From assembly GCA_018136815.1 (NCBI GenBank), contig CM030940.1, forward strand, positions 3,660,833 to 3,724,832: 64,000 nt of DNA. The letters are read 5' to 3'. Both the position numbers and the translations under genes were made by a program. The DNA is from Isochrysis galbana (Eukaryota; Haptophyta; Isochrysidales; Isochrysidaceae). Positions 1-9,948 of the stretch are shown one piece after another; the first letter of the stretch is position 1, and every line of letters starts with the position of its first letter. The notes under the pieces were generated by a model that searched no databases, was not told the origin of the DNA, and worked only from the letters and a program-made list of their open reading frames with translations.

Positions 1-1720
1 GGAGGACGCACCCAAGACCAAGACGGTTACGAAGACGGTCTCTGACTGGGAGCTCATTAATGACGCCAAGGCCCTTTGGACGCGCAACCCTGCCGACATC
101 ACCGAGGAAGAGTACAAGTCATTCTATCAGTCGCTCACCAAGGACGTCGGCGAGCCGCTCACCCACACCCACTTCTCGGCCGAGGGCGAGGTGGAGTTCA
201 AGTCCATTCTGTACATCCCGAAGGAGGCGCCTCACGACTTGTACAACGACTACTACAAGAAGCAGGTGAGCGCCCCCTCCCCCCCCCGGCAGACCTGTCT
301 ACCAATGCGCACGCAGCCTAGATTGCCGCTTGCTCGCGCTCGGCCTGCGCGTGGCCCCACCCCTGCGCTTCACACATCCTGCTGCGTGTGCCACATGCAG
401 TCCAACCTCAAGCTGTACGTGCGTCGTGTCATGATCACTGACGAGTTCGACGAGTTGCTCCCGCGGTACCTCGGCTTCATCAAGGGCGTCGTCGACTCCG
501 ACTCGCTGCCGCTCAACGTCTCGCGCGAAATGCTCCAGCAAAACAAGGTCCTCAAGGTGATTGGGAAGAAGATGACCCGCAAGGCGCTTGCCATGATCAA
601 GGCGCTCGCTGATGCGGAGAAGAAGGATGACGAGGAAGAGGGCGACGAGGCCGTCGAGAAGTCGGATGAGGAGGACGAGGACGACGAGTCAGGCAAGTAC
701 GCCGAGTTCTGGAAGGCCTTCGGCAAGTACATCAAGATGGGCCTCATCGAGGACACGGCCAACCGGACGCGACTCGCCAAGCTGTTGCGCTACGCCACGT
801 CGAAGTCGGGCGACAAGGAGATCTCTCTCGAGGAGTACGTCGCCAACATGAAGGAGGACCAGAAGCACATCTACTACATCTCAGGCGAGGATAAGGACGC
901 CCTGATGAAGTCGCCGTCCGTCGAGAAACTCATCGCGATGGACTACGAGATCATTTTCATGACCGATGCGGTCGATGAGTACACGGTGCAGCACTTGACT
1001 GAATTCGAAGGCAAGAGGCTCATCAACGCGTCGCGGGAGGGACTCAAGCTCGAGGAGGGCGACAAGGACAAGAAGCGCGAGGATATGTACAAGGACATGT
1101 TCAAGCCGCTGCTCGACTACATCAAAGAGATCCTCGGCCGCAAGGTCGAGAAGGTGCTCATTTCCAAGCATCTTGTCGCCTCGCCCGTCGTCGCTCTCTC
1201 GGCCGACTACGGTTGGACTGCGCAGATGGAGAAGGTCATGAAGGCGCAGGCTTTCACTGACCAGTCCAAGTTCGAGTTCATGAAGTCCAAGCGCAACTTC
1301 GGCATTAACCCTCGCCACCCCATGATCATTGAGCTCAACAACAAGGTGCGTTGGCGCCTGCTGCCATGGGCGTGCAGCAGCCACCATACGGTGCCCCCCC
1401 CCCCCCCTTTCCCCCGCCCCCACCCCCTCTATTGCACCTCTCGTGTTCAGATTAAGGCGGGCAATGCTAACGAAGCTACGGAGGACTCGGTCATGTCGCT
1501 CTACCTCTCGGCCGTGGTTGGTGCGGGCTACCCGCTCACTCCTGAGGACGCCATGGACTTTTCGAGCCGCGTGGGACGCATCGTCTCACAGAACATTGGG
1601 GTACCGATGGATGCGGAGCTTGCACCTGAGCTCGAGGTGCCTGAGGACGTTGTCGAGGACGACGATGAGGAGGTGGAGGAAGAGGAGATGGACGGCAATG
1701 CTGAGAAGGACGAGGTCTGA
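1..1720 (+). CDS. HSP90B1: Endoplasmin (GRP94-type ER HSP90), 3' part
   Basis: C-terminal two thirds of an ER-lumen HSP90, an ATP-driven chaperone for secretory and membrane proteins. Exons are about 2-265, 401-1345 and 1451-1720, with GT-AG introns at 266-400 and 1346-1450. The middle domain (KLYVRRV, SREMLQQNKVLKVIGKK, NRTRLAKLLRY, KHIYYISG) and the dimerisation domain (INPRHPMI) are clear. The spellings VIGKKMTRK and IEDTANRTRLAKLLR fit the GRP94 branch better than cytosolic HSP90. An acidic insert (residues from DAEKKDDEEE to DDES) sits inside the middle domain. The C-terminus is acidic and ends in KDEV, not KDEL. The 5' end lies outside the window. Both introns are multiples of three without in-frame stops, so the region also reads as one continuous frame; homology shows that the two segments are introns. 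Confidence 0.95.
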   Translation, partial: EDAPKTKTVTKTVSDWELINDAKALWTRNPADITEEEYKSFYQSLTKDVGEPLTHTHFSAEGEVEFKSILYIPKEAPHDLYNDYYKKQVSAPSPPRQTCLPMRTQPRLPLARARPARGPTPALHTSCCVCHMQSNLKLYVRRVMITDEFDELLPRYLGFIKGVVDSDSLPLNVSREMLQQNKVLKVIGKKMTRKALAMIKALADAEKKDDEEEGDEAVEKSDEEDEDDESGKYAEFWKAFGKYIKMGLIEDTANRTRLAKLLRYATSKSGDKEISLEEYVANMKEDQKHIYYISGEDKDALMKSPSVEKLIAMDYEIIFMTDAVDEYTVQHLTEFEGKRLINASREGLKLEEGDKDKKREDMYKDMFKPLLDYIKEILGRKVEKVLISKHLVASPVVALSADYGWTAQMEKVMKAQAFTDQSKFEFMKSKRNFGINPRHPMIIELNNKVRWRLLPWACSSHHTVPPPPPFPRPHPLYCTSRVQIKAGNANEATEDSVMSLYLSAVVGAGYPLTPEDAMDFSSRVGRIVSQNIGVPMDAELAPELEVPEDVVEDDDEEVEEEEMDGNAEKDEV

Positions 1721-2224
1721 GGTCACCTACGTTGACACTCGGCCGGGTGCTGAGCCGCAACACCGTCCATCGGATGCGCGTGTCGAGCCATGGCAGAGAC
1801 GAGATCGCCACTCGTCATGATGTCAACGATGCCCCAAATGGTAACCCCCTCCATCTTGGCGCATGGGCTGATGCCTAGTGCGGAACCGATGCCGCATGAT
1901 TGGTGATCCGAGACGCGACGACATGTGATGGGATTGCTGCGAGCTCGCTGCTCGCCACATAGGCAGTCGTCATCGTGAGGCGCACCCTTCCATCGGGGCC
2001 TCACCCTGAAATTATGTGGGTCTATCTATGAGCATGTCCTGCGTTAGTCTATGTACGTGTGCGACAAGTGTGTGTCAATTCGAATTCAACTCGTGCCTCA
2101 TATCCGATGAGGCGGGAAGAGATGTATCGTGTCGTGGAGGCAATAATATATGAGTGTACTAACCAGACACGCCCCTTCATGAAGCATTGCTGCCGGTCGC
2201 CGTTGACACCGCCTTAGCCCCTAC
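1721..2224. other. Intergenic, 3' flank of GRP94
   Basis: About 500 bases with no supportable gene. It presumably holds the 3' UTR of the GRP94 gene. The base composition becomes less GC-rich after about 2000. Confidence 0.5.
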
Positions 2225-2320
2225 CGCCACTTCTCCCCTTCCCCACTGCCCCCCTCGTTCCTTTTTCTTTGGTTTCGGGGGTCGGCCCATGTACACTACT
2301 TTGGGCCTAGTGGTAGGGGG
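2225..2320 (+). repeat. Dispersed repeat E, copy 1
   Basis: The block with TTCTTTGGTTTCGGGGGTCG followed by a GTACACTACTTTGGGCC-like end recurs at about 22400-22480 (+) and inverted at about 22199-22260. It is probably the tail of a non-autonomous element; the class is not recognised. Confidence 0.6.
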
Positions 2321-2844
2321 AGGGGTGGGGCGGGTCTCTTACTTATTGCTTGTTGTGATTTTGGTTGGCTGCAAGTTCGGATTCGCCGCGTTGTGGGGGG
2401 CCCGCCATTCGGCATTCGGCTTCCCCCATGGGTAGGTGTGGTTAGGGGGCGCTTCGCCTCGCGCGTTCTACCGTTCTATCCCTAGTCGCTTGTGTGTGGA
2501 TATTGTTTTCGTGTTTGGCGGTGTGTTCTATTCCCAGTCTTTCTGCTAGTCTTAATAGTTTTGGGCTTGCTTGGTGCTATTTCTATTTCGTATTTCGTCG
2601 TTGTCTTTGCGTTCGAAGTTCGAGGAGTGGGCGAAAGTCGTTGGTGGTGTCGATACGTGTTTTTGGTTGGTGGTTGGTGGCCCATATCCGCTTGGGCTCT
2701 TCTGGGCGCGTGCAGGCGTGCATCGACGGCGTTCACACCAGACGAAGGTTCCACGCCGTGCGCGCAAGTCGCATGTCGAAGTGATTGCAACTCATCACTC
2801 TCATGAAGACGGGGAAGCATGGAAACAGTACGCCGGTACGCCAG

Positions 2845-2990
2845 GCGTATGAAAAAAAATCTGAAGATTCGCTGGGCTATGGGCTACACACCTACTATCC
2901 CAAGGTACCCCTTGCTCTACTCCGACAACGCCCTTATCATCCCTCCATCCACCTCCTCCCCTGCCCTGTACGCCGGGCGTATATGTATAT
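2845..2990 (+). repeat. Dispersed repeat C, copy 1
   Basis: Contains an A-run followed by TCTGAAGATTC, GGGCTACACACCTACT and a C-rich tail with CGCCCTTATC. The same string order occurs at about 22290-22400 (+) and inverted at about 60395-60500. About 490 bases from 2321 to 2844 hold no supportable gene. Confidence 0.65.
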
Positions 2991-3529
2991 GTAAGGACCA
3001 AGCACCAAGCATTCGTTCGGTTATTATTGTAAGCTCGATAAATAATAAATAATGTAGCATTGCATAATATTGAATATTATATTGTGAACTCGGAAAGGGC
3101 CTGAAAGCTGCTGAAAGGGACCTTAGTTAGTAATACATATATTGCATTGCAAAAAAATGCTTTAAGGGAATATAAAACCTCCCGGAAACTGTTATCGGAT
3201 GTGCATCTGACGAAACCTGCCTCGAATGGGCGCGATAGATGGCGCTAGCCGCGAGCTCGGCCTCTGAGGAGGCGCGGTCTTCGGTCTTCGGGAGTGGTGG
3301 TGGGCAGAGCGGGCAGGAGGCCCGCTTCTGCAGTTCTGCAGGAGGAGGGGCCTTGGGCCCCTTTGGTGGGCCCGGCGCGGGACGCGTCGACTTCGATTCT
3401 ACACCTGACGGATCGAGCATGACACACCTGCAGCAGCAGATGCATCCATGCCACCGCTCGTGCAGGCGTCTCGATCGGCGTCCGCTATGCGCATTCCGCC
3501 CTCCCCGTTCATCAGCGGCGTTTCTGCGC

Positions 3530-3855
3530 CACTGCTGAAGTCGGGCGTGCGGCGTGCAAAGGGCCACCTCTGCTGCCCCGGCAGCATCTGGGCCGTTCGT
3601 CGCTGCAGCACTCTCGCAAGCTGCAGCACTCCCGCAACACTGGGAATGCGTGACGCTAAGCCTTCGCCTTCTGAAGGAGCCCAGCCGGAGAGCGCCTGAC
3701 TCACCACTGGTTGCCAAATCTGCGACACCACTGACTTCGGCGCTCGACTGGCGCGACCTCTGCGGTCTCAGCAGCATCTTCGCAGTTTGTCGCTGCAGCA
3801 CTCCAGCAACCCCGGGAGTGCGCAACGCTACCCCTTCGCCGTCTGAAGGAGCCTA
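3530..3855 (+). repeat. Two-copy tandem repeat, unit about 190 bp
   Basis: Two degenerate direct copies (about 3530-3680 and 3727-3853) share the order CACTG..., GCAGCATCT, CGCTGCAGCACTC, GGGA(A)TGCG and CTTCTGAAGGAGCC or CGTCTGAAGGAGCC. Open frames run through on both strands but resemble no family I know. I do not call a gene here. Confidence 0.55.
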
Positions 3856-4052
3856 GGCCCCAGACATGACCATGAATGCAAGCCGGGGCGCTCAGATGAT
3901 CAGATGACCCGCCCGCCCGCCCCCGGGCTCTGCCGGGGTCTCTGCAGGCCCTACAGGGACATCTTCACCTGCGTCTTCACCTGCGTCGGCGTCGGCGTGC
4001 GGCATCGGCCAGCGGCTCAGTGCAGGTGCGCATCTTCCCAGTTGAAATTTTT

Positions 4053-4275
4053 TATTGGGGGCGCGGGCCACCGGACCATATCTAAGCCCTTCACCCCTAT
4101 CCCCCTAGTAGCATGCACAATGCACAGACAGGGGGAGTCGCCTGATGGCGGGGGGGAAAGGGCCGGGGGAGTGGGGGTGAAGAAAGTATAAAGTATTGAA
4201 GGTATTGCTGCGTGAGTAGAAAGCAGAGGGTCCACGGCCGCGTGTGCGGTGAGACTATTAAGAAATTAATTTGAT
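4053..4275 (+). repeat. Repeat B (LINE-tail-like), copy 1
   Basis: Begins CGCGGGCCACCGGACCATATC and ends GAGACTATTAAGAAATTAAT. The same order is found at 30039-30260 (+) and inverted at 31340-31560. The A/T-rich end resembles the 3' terminus of a retroposed element. The stretch from 3856 to 4052 holds nothing I recognise. Confidence 0.7.
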
Positions 4276-4346
4276 TAATCTACTTTCTGATTTCTGCCTT
4301 TCTGCTGCTGCTGGTCGCCAACCAAGGCTTGCTTGCACACGCAAGC

Positions 4347-4500
4347 ATGCAAGTGCCTGCCGGCTTCCCGGCCATTTGGATTTACGCCAAGCCCTTGATG
4401 TCGGTAGACGTCAAGGAGCAAATGAAGGCCGCGGAGGTGGCCGACTTGTACCCACGAACCACGAAGAAAGAGAACAGGGGCGGACCCAGCATCTGTCTGG
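4347..4500 (+). other. Possible upstream coding exon in frame with the ArfGAP gene
   Basis: An open segment encodes a protein-like stretch (MQVPAGFPAIWIYAKPLM, then DVKEQMKAAEVADLYPRTTK) in the same frame as the ArfGAP gene and with no intervening stop. It could be an N-terminal exon joined by a stop-free intron across the CT-rich 4510-4680 tract, a continuous N-terminal extension, or a relic of another gene. The family is not recognised. Confidence 0.3.
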
Positions 4501-4685
4501 CGTTGGCTTTGTTTGGCTCTCTTTCTCTTTCTCTTTCTCTTTCTCACCCTACTCACTCCCAAGCCTATTTTAAGACGTTTCCTCTCGACGGATCTCCTCC
4601 CCGCCGCTCTCCCAGCAGCACTCGCATCCACCGCCGCCCCCTTCCTCCCCCCCCCCCTGCCCGCCCGCCCCCCTCCGCCCCTACG

Positions 4686-6576
4686 ATGGCCGAGGGCGCT
4701 CTGCCCAAGGCGGTGCAGACAGCGCGCTGGCGCGCGATCCGTGGGCAGCCAGGCAACCAGGCGTGCGCCGAGTGCGCCTCTCCCTCTGTCGACTGGATGG
4801 TCCTTGAGTACGGAGTACTCGTGTGCATCCGATGTGCTGGCGCCCACCGCTCTCTCGGCTCTCACATCTCAAAGGTGCGCTCGATCGAGCTGGACGAGTT
4901 CACCGATTCGGAGCTGCTCTGGGCCGCCGCGATGGGGAACGCTAAGTCGAACCGCATCTTCGAGGCTGCTCTCCCGACGCGCATCCGGCGGCCAGCACCC
5001 GACGCCACGGACACGGTTCGCAGGCAGTGGCTGATTGCAAAGTATGATGAACAGCGCTTCGTTGAGGGGGTGGTACTGGCCGACCCACCTCCGCACGAGC
5101 GCTGCTCAGGCTGGCTGCAGAAGCGTGCCGACGTCATGCCAGTGTGGCGCGCACGCTTCTTCGCCATCCGTGCCGACGGAAGGCTTCACTACTTTTCAGA
5201 CAGCTCAATGACAGCGCACAGCTGTCGTGGCAGTTTTCCTCTGGCAGGATGCGCGGTCGAGGAGGACGCGTCCGACGCGCTCCAATTCAAGCTGGTTATC
5301 CAACACCGTACCAAGGGCACTCGCTCCCTCAGATTGATGGCCACCTCGCAATCTGATGCCGCGCGCTGGATCTGGGCGTTTTATCAGGCTGGGCCCAGCG
5401 CTGCCCCCAGTGTGCCTCCCATGGAGGCATCAAGTCGTGCGTCGACAGCCGGGGATCCTGCCGCGGCATCGGCAGGGCTTGAGGGGGACAACGTGGAGAG
5501 GTACAAGCGCCACGTGCTAGACCTCAAGGGGGCAGGGCGTGACCGCTCGTCATCGGATTATGCCGCCTTTGAGCGCGAACGTTCTGCGGCGCAGTTGGCC
5601 CACATCCGCGAGCCGTTACCGGCGGGCGCCGCAGTGCGTGTAGTGTGCGTACGCCACGGGATGGGACATCACAATGACGGGTACGAGACGGCGTCCTTTA
5701 TGAATCGCGATGCCGAGCTTAACGTGGTCGGGCTGAAGCAGGCCGAGAGAACTGGCAGGATGCTGTACGCATTGCGCCCCTCACCACCTAGAGCGGCTCG
5801 CAGTGCAACCATGCCCCTCACCCATCCCGGGCCTGTCGCACTTTGTAGCCCAACTCTCCCCATGGTGTTATGGACGACTCACGCGATCCCGTCCCACGCC
5901 CCCGTGTAGTCGGTCAACCGGCTTGCTCGACGCACTCGACACGTTCGTCGTCATCTCACCGATGCGCCGAACCCTACAGACGGCGATCGCACTCTTCGGC
6001 TCCGACGCATGGGAGTTGCCAACGGTCGTGCAGCCCCTTGCCGCTGAGACGAGTCTAGCTAGCCGTTTCACGGCCCCTGGGTTAGCAAAGAAGATCGTGG
6101 CCAACGTGCAGCAAGGCGACCATGGATCCACTCCCGATGCCTTGCGCCTTTTGTTCCCGAGCGACAAGCACCCGCAGTTCGACTTTGGCCCAGTGGATGA
6201 TTATTGTCGCTTGATGGGCGAGCGCTGGTCGCCGGGCGGCGCCGATGATGGCCGATGGTGGCATCATGGCAGCGAGATTGGCTATGAGAATTGTGCAGCC
6301 GATGCCGAGGCTCGCGCCGCGGCTTTGCGGCTGTGGCTGGCACAAGAGGCGGCAGCTCGCGGCACCAAGACCATCTTGCTAGTCTCGCATGGGGGCATCC
6401 TCAAGCTCGCCTTCAGCACGCGCGCCTTTGCCAACGCAGAGTTCCGCTGCTTCGAGCTGTCGCCTCAAGGAGAGGTACTCGCCCCACTGCACTCTGGTAG
6501 AGACACGTCGATTGACCGTGCCACCGTGCCACCTCCACCTCGTGAGGTCGGCCTCGAGTCGCTTTCTGCAAGATGA
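4686..6576 (+). CDS. ArfGAP - PH - histidine phosphatase fusion protein
   Basis: Predicted 581-residue protein from exons 4686-5764 and 5910-6576. The intron starts GTACGC and ends GTGTAG, and it restores frame exactly. Residues 12-130 are an ArfGAP domain with zinc ligands C27, C30, C47 and C50 (C-x2-C-x16-C-x2-C) and the arginine finger in GAHRSLGSHISKVRS (R55). Residues about 139-235 form a PH domain (GWLQKR...ARFF...W). Residues from about 316 are a histidine phosphatase of the plant PGM-like type, with the RHGMGHHN catalytic motif, SPMRRTLQTA after the splice and LLVSHGG near the end. The expected roles are Arf GTPase activation at membranes, phosphoinositide binding and phosphate-ester hydrolysis. 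I know of no standard family with all three domains. The start is chosen for its GCGATGG-like context; an in-frame upstream extension exists. Confidence 0.88.
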
Positions 6577-6881
6577 GTAGTAGCTAGTAACTCTTGCATT
6601 GGAGATCGACGGCGTGTAGCTTACGCAGGATGTGTGACCACACCCTACCTTGCCAACTATCTTGGTGTTTAGGTGTGCAGGAAGATGTGAACTAGGTTGT
6701 AGGGCGTCTGGTTTCATAGTCATGCATAGTTCGCTAGCCTAGCATAGCTCATTGTCGTAGCGACTGACGTTTACGCGGCGCGGCGGCCCGCGCGCAGAGG
6801 CGAGAATGAGCGGGCTTGCGATGAGCACTGTGCTTCTGGCGCCTCCGGCGTCATAGAAATAGAACAACGGTGGCAGCAACT
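6577..6881. other. 3' flank of the ArfGAP fusion gene
   Basis: About 300 bases with no supportable gene; probably the 3' UTR and its flank. Confidence 0.45.
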
Positions 6882-7290
6882 AAGTTTGTAATTAGTTCGC
6901 CCATGGGGGGGCACGAGCCCCCCCTCTCTCCACTCCTCCCCTGCCATGGGGGAGGAACCACCCACTCTCCTGGCATGCCTGATGGCTTGCCAGGAGCACA
7001 CTGCCCTGCTGACCCATCCCTCTCCCCACAGGCACGCCTGATTCGCCCGCCCTGGCCAGTCGTGGCCAGCCGATCCCTCTGACTGACCAGCCCCTCCTCC
7101 GCCTGGGCCCCCTTGCATCAGTTGATCAGGACCCCCTAGCCGGCTCCAGTCGACTTGCAGGGGCGCGGAGCGCCAGCGAGGGAGTGGCAGGAGGGGCCAG
7201 GGCCATGCCCCAGCTTCACCTACCCCCTGAGCTGTGCTCCCAGGCCCCTGCAGGCCACCTGGGGACCTGAAGTCCTGAAGATGGAAGATG
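6882..7290 (+). repeat. Repeat A, copy 1
   Basis: Starts AATTAGTTCGCCCATGGGGG and includes GGGGAGGAACCACCCA, TGGCATGCCTGATGGCTTGCC and GCCAGCGAGGGAG. Copies occur at 29460-29850 (+) and inverted at about 31640-31870. In those copies it is directly followed by repeat B, so A+B is probably one composite LINE tail. Here B is missing and GA-rich DNA follows to about 7690, with no gene seen. Confidence 0.7.
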
Positions 7291-7696
7291 GGCCGCAGGC
7301 GCGCTCCATGGGCCCGCGCCGCAGAGAAGAGAGGAGGAAGAGGGAAGAGGGAAGGGAGGGGGGAGCGGCAGCTCTCTCTCCCCTCAGGCATTTACGTGTC
7401 TTCTCGCCCTATTTGGGTAAGAGAAGACGGGGGCGCCAAGGCCAGGAGGGAAGGGCCGCGGCTCGCCGCTCGCCGCGGCAACTCGCTCCGGCGAGAGAGA
7501 TTAGTTAGCGCTCTGGGCTCCTATTTCCTATTTCACGAGTGCCCCTCCCGCCCTGCGTTGTTTTTACCCAAGAGGGAGAGGGGTTTCCCCCCAGCGTGGA
7601 CTCGAGGAGAGGACGCGCTGGGGTGCGCGGGGTCGGTGCGTGCACTAGAGGCAATCGTGTCGTGAATCACGATTGGACGATTGGACACCGGCTGCT

Positions 7697-8070
7697 TCGC
7701 AAGTCGCGTTCCGTCAAAAGAGGGCCAGGTGATTGTTTTTTTTCACCCAGAGGTGCATGTTTTCTTTTTCAACCCAGTCTTCGGAATACTATTATTATAA
7801 ATACGGGTACACAGCTAATCACGACATACAGGACGCGGCGCGTGAGCATAGGAACTCTCTCTCTCCCCCCCCCCCCTTCCCCAAAACACACGGTAACCCC
7901 AAAGCTACTGAGTTTTCATCCTTTTCGTCTTTTTCTCACACCCCTCCTCCTCGATGTCGTTCTTCTGGCGGGCGACGATGTCGCTTGGCTGATCTTTGGT
8001 GGCGAGGTCCGTGACGCGTGCGAGGACGGCCTTCTTGTTCTCCATGTAGAGTTTGCCAGCTGCTCGGTCT
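7697..8070 (-). pseudogene. Truncated copy of the unknown multicopy gene at 63.2-64.0 kb
   Basis: Closely matches 63245-63640 in the same orientation, sharing the AAAGAGGGCCAGGTGATTG segment, the CCCAGAGGTGCATG segment and the coding end (TDLAT, DQPSDIVA, CEKKTKRMKTQ on the minus strand). A 12-base in-frame deletion removes four residues relative to the other copy. Homology stops at about 8070, so the 5' half of the gene is absent. The function is unknown; see the entry at 63363-64000. Confidence 0.75.
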
Positions 8071-8094
8071 AATATACACCCATTTCCAGTGTAA

Positions 8095-8193
8095 TAATAC
8101 CCTAAAAATCGCGTGATAAAAGATTATAAAACCTCAATCTTGACTTAGTGAATTTTCACCCTTAGAAGTTAAAAGGCGTGTTTGACCGCCCTA
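8095..8193 (-). repeat. Terminal part of a TA-flanked MITE family
   Basis: Ends GTTTGACCGCCC followed by TA, preceded by TTTTCACCCTTAGAAGTT and CCTCAATCTTGACTTAGTG. The block is the reverse complement of the block at 14638-14712. Only one end is seen here. The following 8194-8776 holds a short AAAGGC-type repeat (about 8257-8276) and no supportable gene. Confidence 0.6.
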
Positions 8194-8776
8194 CCATAGG
8201 GGAGGAATGTTGGGCCAAGGGACAAGGCTGACAAGGGATGCGCACAGATGCAAATGCAAAGGCAAAGGCAAAGGCAATAAAGGCGTCCACAAAGAATACG
8301 CCCCAGCCGTTAACCCCTACTCGCTCCGCACCTGCGAATGCGAGGAAGAGCGCCAGGCCCGCCTCAACCGCGAACAGCAACGTAAGGCGTAAGGTGGCAC
8401 CACCAAAGCCAAAGCGCACCCTCACCCTCCATCCTTATTCTCTCCAACCTCCATCCATGAACCATGAAGCGATCGATACTGACGCGGCACGCGGCGGCGG
8501 CATGCACCAGATTCCCAATGGGCAAGTGCCCGATGGATGTTAAAGGGAAACATTGCAACCGTTCGCACAACTACGACAAGGCCTGGGAAGACGACACATG
8601 CATATGCCTCGTACCATGCGCATTTCCGCGGATGGAACGATGGAACTGACTTATTTTGAGCTCTGCTCCGTTTTTCCTGATCTGGCTTACGGGTGCAGTC
8701 TAAAACTAGAGTCCCTACTCCTATGGTTCTTGGTGAAGTGAGTCAAGGGGCGGGCGGCGCTGGCGGCGGCGGCGCG

Positions 8777-9948
8777 ATGGCGGAGGGGGCGCGCGCGCGG
8801 CTGACAGAGCTCGAGGTGCGCCTGCCGTGGACGAGCGTGAAGAAGTCGTGGGGTCCGCGGCGCGAGCAGTGGGTGAGCCAGGTCCTCTCTACCCTCGCGT
8901 GCGACACCCTCGCCAACCTCGTCCTCCTCCTCGAGGGAGCCATCAAGACGGAGACCTTCGACCCCAGCTGGCCGGATGTGAGAGACGAGTGGAAGGCACG
9001 AGTGAGCGCGGCGCGTACGCCCGAGGCGATCGATCAGGTAGTGATGCAGCTGGAACGCGCCATTCAGTGGAAGGGTATCCAGCTCAACCGGGCCGGTACC
9101 ATCGCTCGACCGCTCCCGGCGCCATCGATCTGCGATGATCCATCTCTCCCACCGCCGGATGGGATACCACGCGCCTCGCTCCGCATCATGCTGATCCTGC
9201 GCGCCATGGGCATCCGCTCCTACTCGCCGGCGGTTGTGATTCAATTGTGCGCGGCCCAGCTGCCATGCGCCGCCCCCAGACGGCCCGAGCTTTCCGGATC
9301 ACTCTCACATATGTGCAAGGAACTGCTAGCGGCCGAGTCCTGCCCGTTGTGCTTGGAGACTGGCATCGGCCTGCTCATTGCTTTCTCAAGTCTTCCTTCC
9401 CGATCACGTCCCTTCTGGAAGATACGAAATCATGCATGCATACGGCGCAGAACTGCTCCTAGACGCCTCGCATTATGCGCGCGCACGGCAGTTGCGTGAA
9501 GTACAGGGGGAAAGCGGCAACGGCGGGTCGAAGAAGCGGCCACTTGAGCCGACAATTCTGCCAGATGTCGATGGGATTATTGAGCGGGCCGATGTGGCTC
9601 TTGCGGTGCGCACAGATGCTAGCCTAGGGCCAGTGATCCGCCTTTGTTCGCCTGCTTGGTCCTTCGGGGCTCCCCAACTCTTCACTTACAACTTGTGCTA
9701 TGCAACCATATCAGGTGCGCACCCGAATGTCACGCCTATTTGTTCGGCCACCGCCACGCGAGATGCTGGCGCAGCACGCGGCAGAGTGCAACTTGCAGCC
9801 ATTACCACTGCTTGCATCGAGGCAGGCCGAGGTCCAACTACCCTCGACTAAGGACTGCTTACCTGCATCGCGAAGCATTGTGCAACGCGGACTGCTGGAT
9901 GCGGACGAGGAAGGGGCGGTAGGAGCGCTCGAGGATTTGACATGGTGA
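8777..9948 (+). CDS. TAF9: TAF9-like TFIID/SAGA subunit with WHIM/WSD-like N-terminal region
   Basis: Predicted 304-residue nuclear protein from exons 8777-9246, 9422-9632 and 9715-9948. Residues about 115-225 are a TAF9 histone fold: RIMLILRAMGIRSYSPAVVI, then across intron 1 YEIMHAYGAELLLDASHYAR, then RADVALAVRTD. This is followed by the TAF9 signature RPPPREMLAQHAAE...LPLL. A roughly 20-residue insertion lies in the loop before the last helix. The first 105 residues (LTELEVRLPW, LANLVLLLEGAIK, WPDVRDEW, QLERAIQW) are absent from animal and yeast TAF9. They resemble WHIM/WSD motifs of ISWI partner proteins; that resemblance is a pattern judgement. Intron 2 (GTGATC donor, 82 bases) is the least certain junction. 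Earlier in-frame ATG codons exist at 8693 and 8726. Confidence 0.82.

Noticed and set aside
3127-3825. A 232-residue minus-strand open frame over the tandem repeat
   Set aside because: It is made of repeated Ala/Arg/Ser-rich segments with no conserved pattern and lacks coding support.
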